Source: Opitutus sp. GAS368
GTDB lineage: Bacteria > Verrucomicrobiota > Verrucomicrobiia > Opitutales > Opitutaceae
NCBI RefSeq assembly: GCF_900104925.1
Contig: NZ_LT629735.1
Coordinates: 404,291-468,290 of the forward strand
Reading direction: 5' to 3'
DNA: 64,000 nucleotides
Positions 48,553 through 58,452 of the stretch are shown here, piece by piece. Positions within the stretch are counted from its first letter, which is position 1. Each line of letters opens with the position of its first letter. A program made the translations under genes and the position numbers. The notes beneath the pieces were generated by a model. The model was not told where the DNA came from. It did not search any database and saw nothing but the letters and a program-made list of their open reading frames with translations.

Positions 48553-50514
48553 ATGTCTCTCAAAACCCTCTTTTTCGGCAAATCGCGGTCGCTGTCTGAC
48601 CAAGATCTTTTTCACAAGGTGTCACTCATCGCGCTTTTCGCATGGGTGGGCCTCGGTGCCGATGGGCTCTCGTCCTCCTGCTACGGCCCCGAGGAGACTT
48701 TCAAGGCCCTGGGCGGCAATACCCACCTCGCGTTGTTCGTCGCCCTGGCCTCGGTTGTGACCATCATCGCGATCTGCGCGAGCTACTCGCAGATCATCTC
48801 GCTGTTTCCCACCGGGGGCGGCGGCTACCTCGTCGCCACCAAGCTGCTGTCGCCGTTCGCCGGCGTCGTCTCGGGCAGCGCCCTCCTCATCGACTATGTG
48901 CTCACCATCACCATCTCGGTGGCGAGCGGCGCGGACGCCCTCTTCAGTATTCTGCCTCAGGAATACCTGCCCTGGAAGCTCGTCTTCTCGCTCGCCGGCG
49001 TGGGTGGCCTCACGCTGATCAACCTGCGTGGCGTGAAGGAGTCCGTCATGCTCTGGGTGCCTGTGTTCTTCCTGTTCGTGGGCACGCACGCCTTTGCGAT
49101 CATCTATGCCCTGAGCACGCATGCCAGCGGCCTGGGGCAGGTGGCCTCGGCCACCGCCGGCGAAGTCCACCTGGTCAGCGCATCCGTCGGCTGGTTCGGC
49201 CTGATGGCCCTGCTGCTCAAGGCCTACAGCATGGGTGCCGGCACCTACACGGGAATCGAGGCCGTCAGCAACGGCCTGCCCATCCTGCGCGAGCCGCGGG
49301 TGCAGACCGGCCGCCGCACCATGATCTACATGGGCGTCTCGCTGGCCGTCACCGTCGCCGGCCTGCTGCTGGCCTATCTGCTTTACGCCGTCAAACCCAC
49401 GGAGGGGAAGACGCTCAACGCGGTGCTGTTCGAGGCCATGACCGGAGGCTGGGGCCACCGCTCCGGCTGGTGGTTCGTCAAGGTCACGCTGGCTTCCGAG
49501 GCCGCGCTGCTGCTGATCGCCGCCCAGACCGGGTTTCTCGACGGTCCGCGCGTGCTGGCCAACATGGCGCTCGACCGCTGGTTCCCGACGCGTTTCGCCA
49601 ACCTGAGCGACCGCTTCGTGACCCAGAACGGCCTGGTGCTCATGGGCGCCGCGGCGTTCGTGATGATGGCCTTCACCAAGGGCTCGGTCGACCTGCTGGT
49701 CGTGCTCTACTCGATCAACGTCTTCATCACCTTCTCGCTGTCGCAGCTCGGCATGGTGGTCCACTGGTGGCAGGAGCGCGCGGTGGAACCCGGCTGGCAG
49801 CGCAAGCTCGCGATCAACGGCTTCGGTTTCGCGCTGACTTTCTTCATCCTGATTTCCCTCACCCTCGAGAAGTTCACCGAAGGCGGCTGGGTCACCATCG
49901 TCATCACCGGCCTGCTCATCGCCGCCGCCTACGCAGTGCGGCGCCACTACCTGAACGTCGGCCTGCACCTGCGCCGGCTGGACGCCATCGTCGAGGCCGC
50001 CGACCTGCACGTGCCCGAGATCCGCGTGCTGGCCGCCCCGCCCAACCCCAAGGCCCGCACCGCCGTCATCCTCGTGAACGGCTACAACGGCCTCGGGCTC
50101 CACACGCTGCTGCATGTGCCCCGCATGTTCGGCGACACGTTCCGCAACTACGCCTTTGTCCAGGTGGGCGCGGTGGACGCCGGTAATTTCAAGGGTGCGG
50201 CCGACATCGAGGCCCTGCGCCACCACACCGCCGCGGAGGCCGCACGTTATGTGAAATGGGCGAAGGCCCGCGGCTACGGCAGCGAGAGTTACACCACCAT
50301 CGGCCACGACCTGGTCGGCGAGGTCCTGGCCCTGGCCCGGCAGGCCGCGGAGGCCTACCCCAACCATGTCTTTTTCGCCGGCCAGCTCCTGTTCACCCGC
50401 GAGACGCGGCTCACCCGCTGGCTGCACAACCACACCGTTTTCACCCTGCAGCGGCGCTTCTTCCTGGCCAACATGCCGTTCGTCATCCTGCCCATCCGGG
50501 TCGACGAGGATTAG
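48553..50514 (+). CDS. APC-superfamily permease with C-terminal cytosolic domain (KimA-like)
   Basis: 653 residues: about 12 transmembrane helices (GLGADGLSSSCYGPEETF, SLFPTGGGGYLVATKLL, IDYVLTITISVASGADAL, LLKAYSMGAGTYTGIEAVSN, AQTGFLDGPRVLANMALDRWFP) followed by a ~170-residue soluble domain (HVPEIRVLAAPPNPKARTAVILVNGYNGLGLHTLLHV). The GLGADGLSSSCYGPEE and GTYTGIEAVSNG motifs resemble the KimA/YdaO potassium importers more than classical amino-acid permeases. The start at 48553 is chosen for the MSLKTLFFGKSRSL lead into helix 1. Substrate (K+ or amino acid) is unproven. No riboswitch-like structure was recognised in the 213-bp upstream gap. Confidence 0.85.
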   Translation: MSLKTLFFGKSRSLSDQDLFHKVSLIALFAWVGLGADGLSSSCYGPEETFKALGGNTHLALFVALASVVTIIAICASYSQIISLFPTGGGGYLVATKLLSPFAGVVSGSALLIDYVLTITISVASGADALFSILPQEYLPWKLVFSLAGVGGLTLINLRGVKESVMLWVPVFFLFVGTHAFAIIYALSTHASGLGQVASATAGEVHLVSASVGWFGLMALLLKAYSMGAGTYTGIEAVSNGLPILREPRVQTGRRTMIYMGVSLAVTVAGLLLAYLLYAVKPTEGKTLNAVLFEAMTGGWGHRSGWWFVKVTLASEAALLLIAAQTGFLDGPRVLANMALDRWFPTRFANLSDRFVTQNGLVLMGAAAFVMMAFTKGSVDLLVVLYSINVFITFSLSQLGMVVHWWQERAVEPGWQRKLAINGFGFALTFFILISLTLEKFTEGGWVTIVITGLLIAAAYAVRRHYLNVGLHLRRLDAIVEAADLHVPEIRVLAAPPNPKARTAVILVNGYNGLGLHTLLHVPRMFGDTFRNYAFVQVGAVDAGNFKGAADIEALRHHTAAEAARYVKWAKARGYGSESYTTIGHDLVGEVLALARQAAEAYPNHVFFAGQLLFTRETRLTRWLHNHTVFTLQRRFFLANMPFVILPIRVDED

Positions 50515-50553
50515 CCTCGCTTTGTGCCCCGGTTGCCGGGGTAATGGCCCGCT

Positions 50554-51945
50554 ATGCCATTTTCCAAGCTCGGGCTGCCGCCCGCCCTCATCAACGGTGT
50601 CAAGGCCATGGGCTACGTTGACCCGACGCCCATCCAGCTGCGGGCCATCCCTGTCGTGCTCAGTGGCGGCGACCTGATCGCTTCGGCCCAGACCGGCACC
50701 GGCAAGACCGCCGCCTTCGCCCTCCCCGTCCTCGCCCGCCTCGGCAAGCACGAGATCCGCGGCCCGCGCGTGCTCGTCCTCGAGCCCACCCGCGAGCTGG
50801 CCGCCCAGGTCGAGACCGCCTTCCGCGACTTCGGCCGCTTCACCGACCTCCGTGCCACCGTCGTCCACGGCGGCGTCGGCTACGGCCGCCAGCGCAGCGA
50901 AATCCAGGCCGGCACCGACATCGTCATCGCCACGCCCGGCCGCCTGATGGACTTCCTTCAGGAGAAGACCCTCCGCCTCGACAACCTCAAGATCCTCATC
51001 CTCGACGAGGTCGACCGCATGCTCGACATGGGCTTCGTCAAGGACGTGAAGAAGATCATCGGGATGTGCCCGCGTGAGCGCCAGACGCTGTTCTTCTCCG
51101 CCACCGTGCCGCCCGAGATCGAGGAAGTCGCCCGCTTCGCCCTGCGCAACCCAGCGCGCGTCGAGATTGGCGTCGCCCGCACGGTCAACAAGTCCGTCAC
51201 CCACGCGTTCTACCCGGTCTCGCAGCTCAAGAAGTTCGACCTGCTCACCGCGTTGCTCGAGAAGACGGATTTTCACAGCTGCCTCATCTTCTCGCGCACC
51301 AAGCACGGCGCCGACAAGATCGCCCGCAAGCTCAAGTCCGCCAACCACTCCGTCGCCGTCCTCCACGCCAACCGCTCGCAGTCGCAGCGCGTCGAGGCCC
51401 TCGAGGGCTTCAAGTCCGGCAAATACGAGGTGATGGTCGCCACCGACATCGCCGCCCGCGGCATCGATGTCGCCGGCGTCTCGCACGTCATCAACTACGA
51501 CATCCCGGCCAACCCCGAGGATTACGTCCATCGCATCGGTCGCACCGGCCGCGCCGCCGCCGTCGGCGACGCCTTCACGCTGACCACGCCCGACCAGGCC
51601 GGCGAGATCCGCGACATCGAGCGTTTCATCGGCCAGAAAGTGCCGCAGCTGAAGCTCGATGGTTTCGATTACCACTCCGCCCCGACCATCGGTGCGTCCG
51701 CCGGTCCGCGCTACGTCGATCCCCGCCGCGCCCAGCAGCAGCACAATCGCGGCGGCCATGGTGGTGGTCACAGCGGCGGCCAGCCACGTCAGTCGCAAGG
51801 CCACGCGCCGCAGCCACCCCGTCCGCAAGGTCAGGGTCAGGCCCCGCGCCCGGCCCAGCCGGGTCAGGGTCACGGCGGTGGTGGCGGTCAGCCCGCCCCG
51901 CGCAAGTTCGGCGGCCTGTCGCGCGGCAGCTGGCGCCAGCGCTGA
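50554..51945 (+). CDS. DEAD-box RNA helicase, RhlE-like, with DEVD box
   Basis: 463 residues: FSKLGLPPALINGVKAMGY plus PTPIQLRAIP Q motif, AQTGTGKTAAFALPVLARL, PTRELAAQV, TPGRLMDFL, motif II written DEVD (LILDEVDRMLDMGF) instead of DEAD, FFSATVPPEIEEV, VATDIAARGIDV, HRIGRTGRAA. The 85-residue C-terminus is low-complexity, rich in Gln, Gly, His and Pro (GHGGGHSGGQPRQ, QPPRPQGQGQAP), as in RhlE-type helicases. Lies 39 bp after the permease gene on the same strand. Motif II Ala-to-Val substitution is conservative, so activity is expected. Confidence 0.92.
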   Translation: MPFSKLGLPPALINGVKAMGYVDPTPIQLRAIPVVLSGGDLIASAQTGTGKTAAFALPVLARLGKHEIRGPRVLVLEPTRELAAQVETAFRDFGRFTDLRATVVHGGVGYGRQRSEIQAGTDIVIATPGRLMDFLQEKTLRLDNLKILILDEVDRMLDMGFVKDVKKIIGMCPRERQTLFFSATVPPEIEEVARFALRNPARVEIGVARTVNKSVTHAFYPVSQLKKFDLLTALLEKTDFHSCLIFSRTKHGADKIARKLKSANHSVAVLHANRSQSQRVEALEGFKSGKYEVMVATDIAARGIDVAGVSHVINYDIPANPEDYVHRIGRTGRAAAVGDAFTLTTPDQAGEIRDIERFIGQKVPQLKLDGFDYHSAPTIGASAGPRYVDPRRAQQQHNRGGHGGGHSGGQPRQSQGHAPQPPRPQGQGQAPRPAQPGQGHGGGGGQPAPRKFGGLSRGSWRQR

Positions 51946-51959
51946 ACTCGAAATAAGGC

Positions 51960-52021
51960 CAAGCGCGCTGACCCCAGCGCGCTTGGCCCTCAAAACGCGT
52001 TGGGGTCAACGCGTTCCACCT
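51960..52021. repeat. Palindromic repeat (GCGCTGACCCCAGCGCGC / GTTCCACCT)
   Basis: aagcgcgctgaccccagcgcgctt is a self-complementary block, followed by aacgcgttggggtcaacgcgtt, then ccacct. Related to the elements at 45820-45890 and inside the DEAD-box gene at 46890-46975. Confidence 0.75.
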
Positions 52022-52079
52022 CACCCGGGCCAGAAATCGCTTGGCTCGGGCGCGCCGCCCTCGCCATGATGCCGCCGCG

Positions 52080-54308
52080 ATGTTGAGCCACGCCCGCAAG
52101 ACCTTCCGCCAGATCTGGTGGGCGCCGTTGGTGTGTTTCGGCCTGGCGTGGCTCGCGGATCACTATCTGGGCGTCGTGCAGCAGGCCGAATGGCACACCT
52201 TGGACTGGCGCACCCAGTTCCGCGCCTACTCCCAGCCGCCGCCCGATCCGCGCCTCGTCATCGTGCTCTTTGAGGATGACACCGACGCCAACCTGACGCC
52301 CTGGCCGCCCGACCGGGCATGGCACGGTAACTTCAACAAGTTCCTCGCCGTGGAAAAGCCCGCCGTCATTTCGTGGGACGTCATCCTTGACGCCCGGCGC
52401 GAGGGCGAGGGTGACGCCGCCATGGGCCGCGACACAAAAGCGGCCGTTGACTCGGGTGTGCAGGTCGTCACCGCGGCGGTGACCAGTTCTGACCCGCCCG
52501 AATACGAATCGCCTCCGGTGGGCCCAACCCGCCCGCTCACCCACATCGAGGGTGACATCAGCCAGCTCTACAGCGACCGGCACGCCCTCGTGCCCTTCCC
52601 TGCATTGAAGGCTATCGCGCCCTATGGTTTCGCCGACGCGCCGCGCACCACGGACGGTGTCATCCGTGAGGTGCCGCTGGTGATCCGGTTGGACGGCCAG
52701 GTCTTCCCCTCGCTCGCCCTGCAGACCGTGATGTGCTTCTACCACATCCCGCCGGAGAAGGTCCGCGTGCGGCCCGGTGACGGCATCTACCTGCCGGTCG
52801 AGGGCGGCGAACGCCGCATCCCTATCTCCGCCACGGGACGTTACACGATCAACTATCGCTTCGACCAAGAAGCCGACGGAACGCGCTTTGATTTCCCGAC
52901 GCACACTTACCGGGAAATGCTCCTGAAAATCCAAGCCTACCACGTCGACAAGACTCCCAACGCCGCGAAGCCGCCCAACATCGCCGGCAAGATCGTGTTC
53001 GTCGGCCAGACTGTCACCGGCAAGGCCGACGCCGGCCCGACCCAGCGCAATGCCTATTCCCCACTCGTGCTCGTGCACGCCAACATCGTGAACAACATCC
53101 TCAACGAGGACTACGTTCGCCCGGTGCCGCCCGCCCTGGTCTGGTCCCTCGCCCTGCTGCTGGGCTGGCTCGGGCTGGCGGTGATGGCCGACAGGTCTGT
53201 CATCGTGCTTTGCGGCGGCGCCGTGCTGGGGATCGTCAGCTACACGTCGGCTGCCGTCTGGGCGTGGGTGTGGGGCAACTGGCAGGTGCCGCTCGTGCCG
53301 CCCCTGGCGGGTTTCGCCGCACTGCAGTTCATCGTCATCGGCCGCCGCATCCTGGAGGAGCAGCGCGGTCGGCAGGCCATCAAGGGCATGTTCGGCGCCT
53401 ACCTTTCCCCGCAGCTGGTGGACCGGATGGTGAAGAGCGGCCAGATGCCGGAGCTGGGCGGACACCAGGAGGAAATCACCGCGTATTTCAGCGATATCCA
53501 GGGTTACTCGACCTTCTCGGAAAAACTCTCGGCGGCGCGCCTGGTCGAGCTGCTGAACGAATACCTCACCGTCTGCACCGACATCATCCAGGAGGAGGGC
53601 GGCACGCTCGACAAATACATCGGCGACGCCGTCGTGGCGATGTTCGGCGCACCCATCGCCCTGCCCGACCACGCCTACCGCGCCTGCGTGACCGCGCTGC
53701 GGGTGCAGCGTGCGCTGGAGGACCTGCGCCAGCGCTGGGCCGCCCAAGGCGAGACATGGCCGCTGACCGTGCGTCAGATGCGCTCGCGCATCGGCCTCAA
53801 CTCCGGGGTCGCCGTGGTCGGCAACATGGGCAGCCGCACCCGGTTCAGCTACACCATGACCAGCGACGACGTGAACCTCGCCGCGCGCATGGAATCCGGC
53901 GCCAAGAGCTGGGGCGCCTACACCATGTGCAGCGAGGCGACCAAGGCGGCCTGCGAGCAGCACGGCGGCGACCGGGTGGTCTTCCGCCCGCTCGGCCGGA
54001 TCGTGGTCAAGGGCCGTGCCCAGGCGGTGCCCATCCATGAGATTGTCGGGCTGAAGGAGCACGTGACGCCGACCACCCACGAGTGCCTCGCCCTCTTCAG
54101 CCAGGGACTGGCCCGCTACTATGAGCGCGACTGGGCGGGGGCGGAGACCCTGTTCCGGCGCAGTGCGGCCTTGGAGCCCAACCTGCCCGGCCAGACGCCT
54201 GGCGTGTCCTCCAACCCCTCTCTCGTATTCCTCGACATCACCGCCCATTACGCGGCCCACCCTCCCGCGGCAGACTGGGACGGGGTCTATGTCATGAAGG
54301 AAAAATAG
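52080..54308 (+). CDS. CHASE2-domain adenylate/guanylate cyclase
   Basis: 742 residues: N-terminal transmembrane helix (WWAPLVCFGLAWLADHYLGV), extracytoplasmic CHASE2 sensor (FEDDTDANLTPWPPDRAWHGNFNKFLAVEKPAVISWDVILDAR, GKIVFVGQTVTGKADAGPTQ), two or three further helices (about 345-420), then a class III cyclase domain beginning EEITAYFSDIQGYSTFSEKL with metal Asp, DKYIGDAVVAMFGAP, and NLAARMES. A short C-terminal TPR-like tail follows (ALFSQGLARYYERDWAGAETLFRRSAALEP). The start at 52080 is preferred over an upstream ATG at 52041. The following gene encodes a FecR-domain protein, a pairing seen with CHASE2 cyclases in several phyla. Confidence 0.93.
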   Translation: MLSHARKTFRQIWWAPLVCFGLAWLADHYLGVVQQAEWHTLDWRTQFRAYSQPPPDPRLVIVLFEDDTDANLTPWPPDRAWHGNFNKFLAVEKPAVISWDVILDARREGEGDAAMGRDTKAAVDSGVQVVTAAVTSSDPPEYESPPVGPTRPLTHIEGDISQLYSDRHALVPFPALKAIAPYGFADAPRTTDGVIREVPLVIRLDGQVFPSLALQTVMCFYHIPPEKVRVRPGDGIYLPVEGGERRIPISATGRYTINYRFDQEADGTRFDFPTHTYREMLLKIQAYHVDKTPNAAKPPNIAGKIVFVGQTVTGKADAGPTQRNAYSPLVLVHANIVNNILNEDYVRPVPPALVWSLALLLGWLGLAVMADRSVIVLCGGAVLGIVSYTSAAVWAWVWGNWQVPLVPPLAGFAALQFIVIGRRILEEQRGRQAIKGMFGAYLSPQLVDRMVKSGQMPELGGHQEEITAYFSDIQGYSTFSEKLSAARLVELLNEYLTVCTDIIQEEGGTLDKYIGDAVVAMFGAPIALPDHAYRACVTALRVQRALEDLRQRWAAQGETWPLTVRQMRSRIGLNSGVAVVGNMGSRTRFSYTMTSDDVNLAARMESGAKSWGAYTMCSEATKAACEQHGGDRVVFRPLGRIVVKGRAQAVPIHEIVGLKEHVTPTTHECLALFSQGLARYYERDWAGAETLFRRSAALEPNLPGQTPGVSSNPSLVFLDITAHYAAHPPAADWDGVYVMKEK

Positions 54309-54428
54309 CAGCCTCGGCTCATGCCATAGCCGCAATCCTCGGGAGATTTTACAGCAATATGAATAACTGCTTGAACAATGGGTTCGGCACTCTATTTGCT
54401 AATGACTCGCACTAACGCAGCAAATAAC

Positions 54429-55988
54429 ATGAAAAAAATAACTACTTTCCTCATTATCGCAGCCTTTCTCGCGCTTGGTAGCTCCAAGGCCTTGGCGGCT
54501 GAGACAAAGACGCAGGCAAAGGTGCTGAAAATCACCGGTGATAACGCGCAAGTCCTGATGCCAGGCGAGTCGACCCCGCGGTCGCTAAAGCTCGACGAAG
54601 AACTCCCGGAAGGTGCCACCGTCATTACTGGCGCGGGCACTGAGGTGTATATCCAGCCGATGGGCGGCGCCGTCGCCACCATCAAGCCCAACACCAACGT
54701 CGAACTGGAGAAACTGTCGATCAACCAGGATGGCGAGACGATTACGAAGCAGAGTGCGCTGTTGAACCTCAAGTCGGGTAACCTGGTCTCGTCTCTTGAT
54801 CCCAAAAAGAGAGCCATCAACGATTACGGCGTGCGCACCCCGAAGGGGGTTGCGGCGGCTCGCGGCACCGTATTCACAGTCAATGTTGCCGGTGTGAATT
54901 ACACCGTCGTGACCGGAACGGGCTCGGTTTCAATCTCCGCACCTGGTCAGATCCCGGTAACGATTTCCGCCGGTCAGGTCTCGCTTTCTGCCAACGGTGG
55001 CGGCGCGCAACCGGTATCGGCACTCTCCGCCGCCCAGCAGGCGGTCGTCGAACACGCCGTGACCATCGCCACCGCCGCCGTGGCCGTCGTCGCAAACAAT
55101 CCCGGGGCTTTTAATGTTGATCCCGCCACCGCCAAATCAGAATTGTCGGCCGTCGTTCAGACGACCGTGGCTTCCGTCCCCAACGCCACATCGGCGGTAA
55201 TCCAGACCGCCGCCGCCAATGCGCCGGCCCAGACCACCGCGGTCGTCCAAGCCGCCGTGCAGACGGCGGCCGCGGCCCCCGGCGCCACGGCCGCCAGCGT
55301 ATCTGCTGCCGCCTCGACTATCGCGGCAGCTGCTACAACGGGTGCGCCGTCTCAAGCCGCGGCCATCGCCTCCACGGCCACCACGGCGGCCCCCGCCGCT
55401 GCGGCACAAATTGCCGCTTCCACGGCGGCCGTTGCCCCGACGCAAGCGGCCGCAATCGCCTCATCTGTCACCACGGCGGCTTCGACCTCCAACGGAGGCG
55501 GCACCGCTGGCGTCCAAGCGGCCGCAAATATTGCGGCTTCCGTTGCGGCGACCGTGCCAGCCTCGGCGAACGCGATTGCCTCGGCGGTGGCAACTTCCCT
55601 GGCGAATTCAACCCCAGGCGGCGTGAGTGTGAATGCTCAGGCCACCGTGGCGGCTTCTGTCGCCCAGGCTTCCAACACTTCGGTCGCTTCGGTCGCTGCT
55701 GCGGTCGCCACCACGACTGGCAGCAATGTCAATGCCGTGACCAATGTGGCCAACAGCAGCAATGTTCAGTCCACCGCGGCCACAACCGCCACAACGGCCC
55801 AATCGACTGCCTCGCAGGCGAACACGACCGCGACGCAGCAGCAGACAACGACAACTCAGGTCAACCAAGCCACCGGGACAACTCCCGCTCCGACCACGCC
55901 GCCGCCCACCACACCGCCTCCGACCACGCCGCCGCCCACTACCACGCCGCAGCCGATCGATCCCTCGACGGTCAGCCGCTCGGGCTGA
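54429..55988 (+). CDS. Exported FecR-domain protein with long Ala-rich repeats and Pro/Thr tail
   Basis: 519 residues. Signal peptide MKKITTFLIIAAFLALGSSK. Residues about 30-190 form a FecR-type domain (ELPEGATVITGAGTEVYIQPMGG, LKSGNLVSSLDPKKRAINDYGVRTPKGVAAARGTVF). From about 200 to 440 the sequence is Ala/Thr/Ser/Val-rich, in units of roughly 15-20 residues, many starting with Pro (PSQAAAIASTATTAA, PTQAAAIASSVTTAAS, PASANAIASAVATSL). The end is TPPPTTPPPTTPPPTT, wall- or surface-spanning in character. N-terminal codon use is AT-richer than the neighbours. A terminator follows at 56010. Function unknown; FecR domains here are non-sigma-linked. Confidence 0.88.
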   Translation: MKKITTFLIIAAFLALGSSKALAAETKTQAKVLKITGDNAQVLMPGESTPRSLKLDEELPEGATVITGAGTEVYIQPMGGAVATIKPNTNVELEKLSINQDGETITKQSALLNLKSGNLVSSLDPKKRAINDYGVRTPKGVAAARGTVFTVNVAGVNYTVVTGTGSVSISAPGQIPVTISAGQVSLSANGGGAQPVSALSAAQQAVVEHAVTIATAAVAVVANNPGAFNVDPATAKSELSAVVQTTVASVPNATSAVIQTAAANAPAQTTAVVQAAVQTAAAAPGATAASVSAAASTIAAAATTGAPSQAAAIASTATTAAPAAAAQIAASTAAVAPTQAAAIASSVTTAASTSNGGGTAGVQAAANIAASVAATVPASANAIASAVATSLANSTPGGVSVNAQATVAASVAQASNTSVASVAAAVATTTGSNVNAVTNVANSSNVQSTAATTATTAQSTASQANTTATQQQTTTTQVNQATGTTPAPTTPPPTTPPPTTPPPTTTPQPIDPSTVSRSG

Positions 55989-56009
55989 TAAGCTTCCTCG
56001 CTTTTTCCA

Positions 56010-56037
56010 AGCCGGCCCCCCACGGGCCGGCTTTTTT
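56010..56037 (+). terminator. Rho-independent terminator after FecR-domain gene
   Basis: Stem agccggccc / gggccggct (9 bp, loop cccac) followed by ttttt. Confidence 0.9.
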
Positions 56038-56078
56038 GTGCCTGCATCCGGCGGCCAAAGCGTGTTCTGCTCTCCGTC

Positions 56079-57245
56079 GTGCATCTCACCCACCTCGCCT
56101 GCACCGCCTGCGCCCAGGAGCACGACGCCTCCGTCCCCCAGAACGTCTGCACCGCCTGCGGCAAGCCGCTCTACCCGCAATACGACCTCGCCGCCGCCGG
56201 ACGCACCCTGACCAAGGCCGCCCTCGCCGCCCGCGTGAAATCCCTCTGGCGCTACCGCGAGGTGCTGCCGGTGCGTTCCGACGCTGACATCGTCACGCTG
56301 GGCGAAGGCCTGACCCCTCTGCTGTCCGCTCCGCGACTCGCAGCGAAACACGGTCTCGCGAAGCTCTTCATCAAGGACGAGTCGCTCAACCCGACCCAGA
56401 GCTTCAAGGCGCGCGGCATGAGCACCGCCGTCTCGATGGCGAAGCAGTTCGGCCTGAAAAAACTCGCCGCTCCCTCCGCCGGCAATGCCGGCGGCGCCCT
56501 CGCCGCCTACGCCGCCCGGGCTGGCATCGAAGCGCACATCTTCATGCCGGCCGACACGCCCAGGGCGAACGTCATCGAATGCCGCGAGCTGGGCGCGCAC
56601 GTCACGCTGATCAACGGTCTCATCACCGACTGCGGTGCCGAGGTCGCGAAGCGCAAGGCCGCCGAGGGCTGGTTCGACGTCTCCACCCTCAAGGAACCCT
56701 ACCGCGTCGAGGGCAAGAAGACCCTCGGCTACGAACTGGCCGAGCAGCTCGACTGGACTCTGCCCGACGTCGTGCTTTACCCGACGGGCGGCGGCACCGG
56801 CCTCGTCGGCATGTGGAAGGCCTTTGACGAGATGGAACGCCTCGGCTGGATCGGGCCGAAGCGCCCGCGGATGTTCAGCGTCCAGGCCAGCGGCTGCCAG
56901 CCCATCGTCCGCGCCTTCTCGGCCGGCGAGAAATTCGCCGCCGAGCATATCGGCGCCTCGACCAAGGCCTCCGGCCTGCGGGTGCCCAAGGCCATCGGCG
57001 ACTTCATCATGCTCGACATTCTGCGGAAGTCCGGCGGCGGCGCGGTGGCCGTCACCGATGAAGAGATGATCGCCGGTGTGCGCGAGGTCGGCGCGGCGGA
57101 GGGCCTGTTCGTCGCGCCCGAGGGCGCCGCCACCTACGCCGCGCTCAAGCACCTGCTCGCCACGAAGACCGTCGGCCCCGATGAATCCGTCGTCCTCTTC
57201 AACACCGGCGCCGGGGTGAAATACCTCGAGTGCTTCGGCGGGTAA
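56079..57245 (+). CDS. thrC: Threonine synthase
   Basis: PLP enzyme converting O-phosphohomoserine to threonine; 388 residues. The N-terminal zinc-ribbon-like segment [21 protein letters not shown] is as in the plant/archaeal-type threonine synthases. [14 protein letters not shown] and [14 protein letters not shown] carry the PLP Lys (about residue 112); [33 protein letters not shown] and NTGAGVKY follow. The GTG at 56079 is the start that keeps the zinc-ribbon. Stands alone after a terminator; followed by a palindromic repeat and the convergent purM. Confidence 0.94.
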   Translation: MHLTHLACTACAQEHDASVPQNVCTACGKPLYPQYDLAAAGRTLTKAALAARVKSLWRYREVLPVRSDADIVTLGEGLTPLLSAPRLAAKHGLAKLFIKDESLNPTQSFKARGMSTAVSMAKQFGLKKLAAPSAGNAGGALAAYAARAGIEAHIFMPADTPRANVIECRELGAHVTLINGLITDCGAEVAKRKAAEGWFDVSTLKEPYRVEGKKTLGYELAEQLDWTLPDVVLYPTGGGTGLVGMWKAFDEMERLGWIGPKRPRMFSVQASGCQPIVRAFSAGEKFAAEHIGASTKASGLRVPKAIGDFIMLDILRKSGGGAVAVTDEEMIAGVREVGAAEGLFVAPEGAATYAALKHLLATKTVGPDESVVLFNTGAGVKYLECFGG

Positions 57246-57261
57246 TTGTATTTTTCTGCGC

Positions 57262-57331
57262 TGTAGGAGGGGCTTTACGCCCCGATTCCGAACGCGGCAT
57301 CATTCCCATCGGGGCATAAAGCCCCTCCTAC
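57262..57331. repeat. Palindromic intergenic repeat (TGTAGGAGGGGCTTTACGCCCCGA)
   Basis: Arms tgtaggaggggctttacgccccga and tcggggcataaagcccctccta around ttccgaacgcggcatcattccca. It sits between convergent thrC and purM and could terminate both. Confidence 0.85.
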
Positions 57332-57342
57332 GGTTCGGAAAT

Positions 57343-58449
57343 TCACCGCACCTGCAGCGTGTCCGCTTCGTAGCCCAAGCCGAGCGACGGGATCGTGACC
57401 GCCTTGCGGCCGCCCTGCTTCTTCACCTTGCCTGCCACCCAGGCCTCGTGACCCGCGGCCTTGGCGGCGGCGAGCGTGGTCTCGACGGCCGACGGGGCCA
57501 CGTAGGCGGCGAAACCGACGCCCATGTTGAAGGTTGCGTAGGCCTCGCGCAGCTCGATCGGGCCGGCCTCCATCAGGAACTTGAACAGCGCCGGAATCGC
57601 ACGCGGCTCGGTGATCTCATAGACAAAAGGTTCCTCGAGCCGCATCAGCTTGCGCCAGCCGTGGCCGGTCACGTGCGCCACGTAGTTGAGCTTCACGCCG
57701 GCCTGCTGGCACTTGACCACGAAATCCACGTAGATGGCCGAAGCCGCGAGCAACGCCTCGCCGTAGGTGCGGTTGTCGCCATGCCCGACCGGCGTCGCGT
57801 AGCCCTGCGGCAGCTTGTCCGCGATGAGCCGGCAAAGACTGAGGCCGTTGGTCTGCACCCCCGTCGAAGCGAGAAAGATGATGGTGTCCCCGTCTTGCAC
57901 GTCGCCGGTAATGCGCTGGGACTTCGGCTCGATCTTGCCGATGGCGGAACCCGCCAGGACGATGGTGGCGGGATTGACGATGCCCTTGAGCGTCGGCGTC
58001 TCGCCGCCACCCCAGACCGCGCCGGCCTGGTGGCAGCCCTCGGCCCAGCCGTCCACCAGCGCCTGCATGCGCGCCGCGTCGGAGAACCAACCCGAGTCGC
58101 CCACCGCCGCGTGCATCGCCACGGAAATCGGCCGCGCACCGCAGGTGATAAGGTCGTTGACGATGGTCGCGACCGTATCGATGGCGATCTCCCGGTAGAA
58201 ATTCTTCCCGCTGGCGACGTAGACGGCGTCGGCCACGAGGTTCTTGGTGCCGAGGCCTTCCTCGACGTGCGCCAGGAAGTGATCCTTGCCCTCGATCAGG
58301 TAGGCGCTCTCGCCGCGGGTCGTTGCCGGCTCGGCATAGCCGTGGGCCGCGAGCTCGCCGGCCGTGCCGCGCGCGGCCTGCTGGCAGGCCCGCTTGAAGG
58401 CATCGAGCTGATCGTAGCGGACACCGGAACTTTCGTAGGAGAGAGACAT
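57343..58449 (-). CDS. purM: Phosphoribosylformylglycinamidine cyclo-ligase (AIR synthetase)
   Basis: Fifth step of purine synthesis: FGAM plus ATP to AIR. 368 residues. Features: GVRYDQLDAFKRACQQAA at the N-terminus, LVADAVYVASGKNFYREIAIDTVATIVNDLITCGARPI, VWGGGETPTLKGIV, FLASTGVQTNGLSLCR, HVTGHGWRKLMRLE and TFNMGVGFAAYV. Divergent in the Gly-rich loop and longer at the ends than the E. coli enzyme (345), as in the variant found in Bacteroidota/Verrucomicrobiota. Together with purF and purL it makes the purine cluster at the window end. Confidence 0.93.
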   Translation of the reverse strand: MSLSYESSGVRYDQLDAFKRACQQAARGTAGELAAHGYAEPATTRGESAYLIEGKDHFLAHVEEGLGTKNLVADAVYVASGKNFYREIAIDTVATIVNDLITCGARPISVAMHAAVGDSGWFSDAARMQALVDGWAEGCHQAGAVWGGGETPTLKGIVNPATIVLAGSAIGKIEPKSQRITGDVQDGDTIIFLASTGVQTNGLSLCRLIADKLPQGYATPVGHGDNRTYGEALLAASAIYVDFVVKCQQAGVKLNYVAHVTGHGWRKLMRLEEPFVYEITEPRAIPALFKFLMEAGPIELREAYATFNMGVGFAAYVAPSAVETTLAAAKAAGHEAWVAGKVKKQGGRKAVTIPSLGLGYEADTLQVR

Positions 58450-58452
58450 GAG

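Noticed and set aside
48622-51993. 1123-codon open frame antisense to the permease and RhlE-like helicase
   Set aside because: It spans two well-supported genes and a gap on the other strand; the composition is typical of a third-position GC shadow.
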